Below are positions 58,867 to 64,000 of a stretch of DNA of 64,000 nucleotides, piece after piece. The stretch is from Nectonema munidae (lineage: Eukaryota; Nematomorpha; Nectonematoida; Nectonematidae): contig JAUIRK010000043.1 of the NCBI GenBank assembly GCA_030549495.1, forward strand, positions 496,001 to 560,000. Direction: 5' to 3'. Both the position numbers and the translations under genes were made by a program. The notes under the pieces were generated by a model. That model was not told where the DNA came from. It did not search any database and worked only from the letters and a program-made list of their open reading frames with translations. Numbering within the stretch: position 1 is the stretch's first letter; every line of letters begins with the position of its first letter.

Positions 58867-60089
58867 TTTGCTTTTATTTATCAAAGATACATTTAGCATA
58901 GAGTGAAAAAACAATCCTTCTAACTCTAACTGTTGTCTAATCCCACCCCTACTTATGCTTTTTGAAACGTCAGTTCCAATATTTCCTTTTTAATCGTGTA
59001 CAGTATGTCTTTTTTTAAAGTATGCGTATTTGTAATCAAATTTGAAATTTAATTATTGAAAAAATTATGTTAATTCAAATATTGTTGAATTTGACAAACA
59101 AATAAACTTGCTTATTTGTGGATCTAAATAGGAAACAATTATTTTATCACTTTAAATCCAATAAAAATCTTTTATTTAGATGAAGGGTTTTAAATAACCA
59201 GTGTTTAGTGTGAAAGAAGTTTCTCCGAAAGTGGACATTTGGATAAGTAGAAAAACGTTTGAACCACACAATTATAAAATTTTCGTTGAATTATCGTAGT
59301 TCGTTGCGTTCAACGTATATGGTTTTTAAATCTATATGCTAACGCTATATTTGATTTGCAATCTAAAGGGTTTGACATCTTGTATCCCGACGCCTGTTCG
59401 ATCGGATATAAAAGTTCACCTACTTTTGATTCGTTTATAATTAATCTTTTTCTTAGTTAACTGCATAAATGTTCTTTAACAAATAAGTTAGTAATAAATG
59501 TTGCGAAATGTAAATATTTCCAAGTAAAAAAAATATAGATTATAGTTCTTCGAATAAGGTACAACTGAAAATTTACTAAATTTTAAATGTAAAAGAACTT
59601 GCTAAAATTTAATCAGCTTTTTGTACATCAAAAATGAAGAAAACATAGAAAATTATAATTTAGGATTAGGAACAACATTTATTGAAAAAAGACGATTAAT
59701 TTCGAATTGACAACAATCCTTTATCAAGTAGGAGAAAGGTATAAAATAGGTAAATATGCGTTTATGATGTGTGTAAATGCGTATGAAGCGAAAAGATTTA
59801 ACGAAGGGTGCAAAAATTTTATTTTGTCATGAGTGTGTGTGTTGAATGGTCACCATATCTATGTGCAATGTGTATGTAATTATGCATATTGTAGTGATAG
59901 AACTTCGTGTATATGTGTTAAAACTGAAGTTTGATGCGAATCTAAGCATGATTATAACAAATGAATTGAGATCTTTTTAAGTTGAAAACAAAATATTCTT
60001 CGACTATGATATTCGTAACAAAAATAAGTTAAGAACTACAAGAAGTAATAACGGATCATACAAAAATCTTTTTGCAAGATCAATTAGAG

Positions 60090-60905
60090 GAGTGGTTCTT
60101 AACCTGGGGTGCAGACTATAAGATAGCGTGGGGGGAGCCAATCGTGCGGGTTTGCAGGACCCACGCATAAATTGCGGGTGTGGGTCATTTGTTTTACCTT
60201 CAATATTAGTACTGCGGGTTAATACGCGTTTACTTGTAAACTTGTAGATATTTGCGAATTAATTCTTAAGAAATAGTATAATTTATAAGATAGTTTCATT
60301 CATAGCTCATATCCGATTATATAAAGTCTAACATCAGTAAGTGCTCCATGTGTTTCTTGCACTTTTTATTGAACATTATATTGAAGAAATGTTCCTACTC
60401 TTTCTGTTGTTGCGAGCAATGTTTTATGTATTTTGGAAAGAAGTGCTGATAAGGAGCGTAACTTCAGTATTGCTCACCATTTTATTTCTGGAAAAACGGC
60501 CTTAAAAAGCCAAACGTCATTGATATTCTATTTTAAAAGAGCGCTATAAATAACCAAATTTTGTTTTAAATTTAACATCGTAAAAATTCATTGTATAAAA
60601 ACAGTAGCATTTAAATTATATTCTTTATTTATCAAAATGAAATACTTATGTGCTAAGTTGGGCTTTTGGAAGTTTAATTTTGAAATTGCAGGCTTAAATG
60701 TGACATTGTCGGTTGGGTGCAGGTTTTAAAATATTAAGTGGGGAAGGTTGAAGGTTTTTTTGCGGCTACGGAACGCGTGCAAAGTAATAAAATGCAGGAA
60801 GGCAGGCGGGTGTGGGCAAATTTTTATGAACCGCGCCGGCTTTAGTGATGAGACCCCTAAGGGGTGCGAGAGATAGTTATAGGGGGTGCGAGAGAGCTAA
60901 ACTTT
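60090..60905 (+). mobile_element. hAT-like element, outer of a nested pair
   Basis: Left end GAGTGGTTCTTAACCTGGGG then TGC, a hAT terminus with its first base changed. The right part is a G-rich stretch (GACCCCTAAGGGGTGCGAGA) near 60850-60895. It is interrupted by the element at 60137-60840. Confidence 0.5.
60137..60840 (+). mobile_element. hAT element remnant nested inside another
   Basis: GC-rich ends (GTGCGGGTTTGCAGGACCCA, and GGCGGGTGTGGGCAAATTTT near the right) bracket AT-rich DNA. At 60384-60548 an open piece ADKERNFSIAHHFISGKTAL then KSQTSLIFYFKRAL matches the C-terminal hAT dimerisation domain ('S-E-R-x-F-S-x-A-G-x-I-x-x-x-x-R-x-x-L-x-P-x-x-V-x-x-L-L-F-L'). The rest of the transposase is deleted. 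Confidence 0.6.
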
Positions 60906-63835
60906 TTGTTAAAAATGCCACCACCCTTTGATTTTGTTGATTTTATGAGGTTATTTTTTGTAAGTTTATAGAGGTACATATATGTTTTAAGAGATGTATC
61001 TATTCATCACTCTATTTTCCCAGAATTTAGAAATTAAATTAAATTATATAAATTAATTTTGGATTGTTAAATATTAGGATTTTTCAATTCATTATGTTTT
61101 TTCTCGAACCTGGTGCCCGCATCTGCATTGGGAGGAGAGGATATGGGTTTAACAATTGTATTTTGAAAAAAACTTTCTTTATATTAGAGTAGAAGTTGTT
61201 CAATGTTGTTTATTCTTTGAGTTTTTTTTATTTTAGATTTTATTTTTCTCTCCAGCAAACTTTGAATAAAAATAATTTAAATGGAAACTTAATGGAATCC
61301 TTAATTTCTTTTATAAGGAATAAAAATGAATTCAAAATATAAATTCTTGAATATCGAGTGTAATAGATATTTTTTTTAAATAAATTTTTCCAAATATAAA
61401 TTGTATTTATTCAAATACAAATATCATCACTTAGTTTTTTCACATCCTATTATGTTTAGTACTAAGAAGATACTTTCACTATGAAACTCAGAAATTTTTG
61501 CGGGCCTATTTTTTATGACATGATAAACTTTGTGTAATGTCTACCAATACGCTTTCCCTTTTGATAAAAAGTGTGTCAAAAATAAGTCAAAATGCTTTTT
61601 AAAGACACAAAAAAAGCTTACAAGTGAGTTAGTTCGTGAGCAATTATAAATCCGTTAAGTGAAGGATCGTTTAAGAAATAAACTTATGCATACGACCTTC
61701 TGCGATCACACACGGTTTCGAGATAAGTTTTACCTAAAATAGATAATATGATAAAACATTCTAAGATTTAACATTCTCATATATGTAGGATCTAGCTAGT
61801 ATTCGTATTTTAAAAAATAACAGTATTAATGAGAAAGTCTAAGATTCTATTATGTACTACTCTTTTTCAGCCCAACTTGCTACAATACATTTGCAATAAT
61901 GAGTGCAAGTGATGCTTTGCAAAGTGCTTTATTAATGGTTTCGCAAGACCATATGAGGTAAATATGGGATGCAATAAAAAAGCAAGCAATTGCATATAAA
62001 ATATACAAAGCATCGGTGGTTTTGCCAGACTATTATATATTTTGTTTACATAATTTGTGAAATTTAAGAATCCTATTTCAAGTCAAGTTTTTAGTAGTTA
62101 CCCTTTAATAATATGATAGATTAATAAAAATATTAAATTTCATAGAAATTGTTCCCTTGAAGCCCATATTAGTGGTCAGGCAAGAACACCCAAGTTAATA
62201 AAAATCAAGAAAAGTATATAGGGCATGAAATGCATCCGTGATTTTTCAGACTACTATATATATTTAACATCGATGAAATTAAAAAATCATACTTCCAATA
62301 CCAAAGAACTTTTTAAGGTATTTTACTATATTTTGTTCTTCTAAATTCAGCAATCTAATTTTGCATATTATTTTCTTGACGCATACAAAATACTTAAAAA
62401 ATGTCATTATTCACGTTTGATATTCTGTTAAAACTTTCTTGGATCGATTTAAATTATGTATAAAAGTTTTTTAATACATCCATTTTGAGGTCCCAAATTT
62501 TCAGGGCCTCAATTCAATAACCTAAATCTTTAATTTTTCTAATTTTTAATGTGACGTGGTACATTAATGTGTCGTTTTTCAAAGAGGTTTGGGAATGCAC
62601 ATTTTTGTAAGTACCGGATGCGAACGTGAAACTTTTATTTTGTTCAGAGAGTGTTGGGCATATATTTGCGCACTTTTAATATTTTCTCAGGCATACAGGG
62701 CCAAAGCAAAGAAAGGAAGAATATTATAAATGTGCGTCGCTTATTGGATGTTTGCTTAGATTCTCGGCGATCGATCAACTGAAGAAGAAAATTAAACTTT
62801 TAAATATCACAAAAGTTGTTATTTCTTGAGAAACGAGGTTTGTTATTTTTGTATTCTATTTGGAATATTCAAAATCCTTCACTTAATGTGATATAATAAT
62901 GCCCCGGCTATCCGTTGTCTACAATTGCGAATTTATATATTCCCAAAAAAAATTTGATAAAGTCCAAAATTCTAAAAACGCGCTGATTACAACATTCTGG
63001 AATATCTGACAGAGGGCAATAAAGATAGCAAATCTCGATCCGGGCAATAGTCAGTAGTTAATCCAATAAAAAAACAAAAAAACTTATTTGTAAAGTGTTT
63101 TGTATCTTTCTTTTCTAAATGTTAAGTTTTTATTATTGGGTTGATCCATCCAGATGTTTAATGCAACTTTCTTTTATATATGTAATTCACATTGCCACCG
63201 AAACGTCATGCATATTCCAAAGAAACTAAACGTGTCAGAAAAATAGTCACTCTTGAAAAAAAGGTGAACAAGCTTTGTTATATTAAAACAGGGACAGAAA
63301 AAAATAACTGTAGCTCATCAGTTTGCGGTCAATTAAAGCACTAATCGATCGATTCAAAATTGTGAGAAAGTGATTAGAGAAAGTGCTGCTACAAGAGTAA
63401 GCAAAAAAATAAAAAAAAATTATAAAAAGATAAAAATCAGTGCGTGATAAAGATGGAATGGGTTCTATCTTTGTGGATTCCTGACAAGAAGGAACGTGGA
63501 AACTTTTTTAAATTACTCTACGTCATAATTTCCGAAACTTTTACAGACGCGGGACCATTTTGTCTTTGAAATTTTTGAAGAACTCTAATATATTATATGG
63601 TCATAATTTATTTAATTTTTCTTTATTTTTATATCGATTTTATAATATTTTATAGGCTATCGACGCCAAAGTGTGTAAGCCCAGAGGATAACATTTAATA
63701 TTATATAATAGAGCAATGCAAGAGCAATGACAAGTTGACAACTCTTTTTAGAAGTTATTTACTAACTGTGAGAATGTTTTATTGAAATACTTAAAATTTT
63801 CCCACCTAATCCCAATCACTCTTTGGTGCCATATC
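60906..63835. other. AT-rich sequence, one possible exon
   Basis: Mostly featureless AT-rich DNA; see the candidate exon at 61871. Confidence 0.4.
61871..61958 (+). CDS. Possible exon of an unknown gene
   Basis: An open segment between TTTTTCAG and AG|GTAAAT. With one leading base it reads PTCYNTFAIMSASDALQSAL then LMVSQDHMR. It could be an internal exon, or a first coding exon starting at the internal Met (MSASDALQSALLM). I do not recognise it. Splice sites and an open frame of this length occur by chance fairly often. Confidence 0.25.
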
Positions 63836-64000
63836 AGTGTTTCCCGAAATCTACTTTGCAAATTCTGTTCTATGCGATAATCTTAACAATTTAATAAAAT
63901 GAATAAAATATATGACCTATTTATCATTGATGAGGCCCGTAATTACAAAACTACGTGTTATATTTTATTATACAATATTGTGAAATAAGGCCATGAAAAT
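63836..64000 (+). mobile_element. Possible hAT left terminus at window edge
   Basis: CAGTGTTTCCCGAAATCTAC resembles common hAT ends; the rest would lie beyond the window. Confidence 0.35.

Overview
The window is AT-rich animal DNA: long introns, dense transposable elements, and one host gene that I could assemble exon by exon. The organism is probably an arthropod (a crustacean or chelicerate would fit), judged only from the gene style, AT content and repeat mix. I cannot name a species.

The host gene is an ADAMTS-type secreted zinc metalloprotease on the + strand. Its recognised exons run from 2293 to a stop at 52816. In order they encode: prodomain (2293-2639, 3324-3848); a furin site and the start of the protease domain (10126-10439); further protease strands (14611-14694, 15940-16055, 34805-34854); the zinc site HEMGHN/FGLDHD split across 36500-36611 and 37692-37817; a disintegrin-like domain (42010-42163, 45865-45954 and the start of 46628-46812); a thrombospondin type 1 repeat (46628-46812, 50617-50674); and a cysteine-rich domain (51712-51829, 52656-52816). 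Every junction from 10126 onward has GT-AG sites and matching phase. The signal-peptide exon and one prodomain linker exon were not found. Coding sequence is about 3% of the locus.

The introns are filled with mobile DNA. Region by region: a small TTAA-flanked MITE (2011); two decayed hAT transposons (4133, 6121); a decayed transposon of an animal family I cannot name (11.2-12.8 kb, minus); a pure GAA microsatellite of about 1.24 kb (17.08-18.32 kb); a SINE (20.34 kb); a foldback element (20.5-21.6 kb); a pogo/Tigger element with a nested hAT MITE (28.7-30.7 kb); LINE copies on the minus strand (30.7-31.4, 40.1-41.9 kb); a TGAA microsatellite (32.68-33.0 kb); a 97% identical inverted-repeat pair around the two zinc-site exons (35.95 and 39.04 kb); a nearly whole hAT transposon with a target duplication (43285-45651); and two LINEs, one carrying a second copy of the TTAA MITE (47.3-50.05 kb).

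Downstream of the gene (53-64 kb) I see a piggyBac-like fossil, several hAT fragments and MITEs, one possible exon of unknown gene at 61.87 kb, and otherwise AT-rich sequence. No rRNA, tRNA gene, CRISPR array, prokaryotic operon or retrovirus-like element was recognised.
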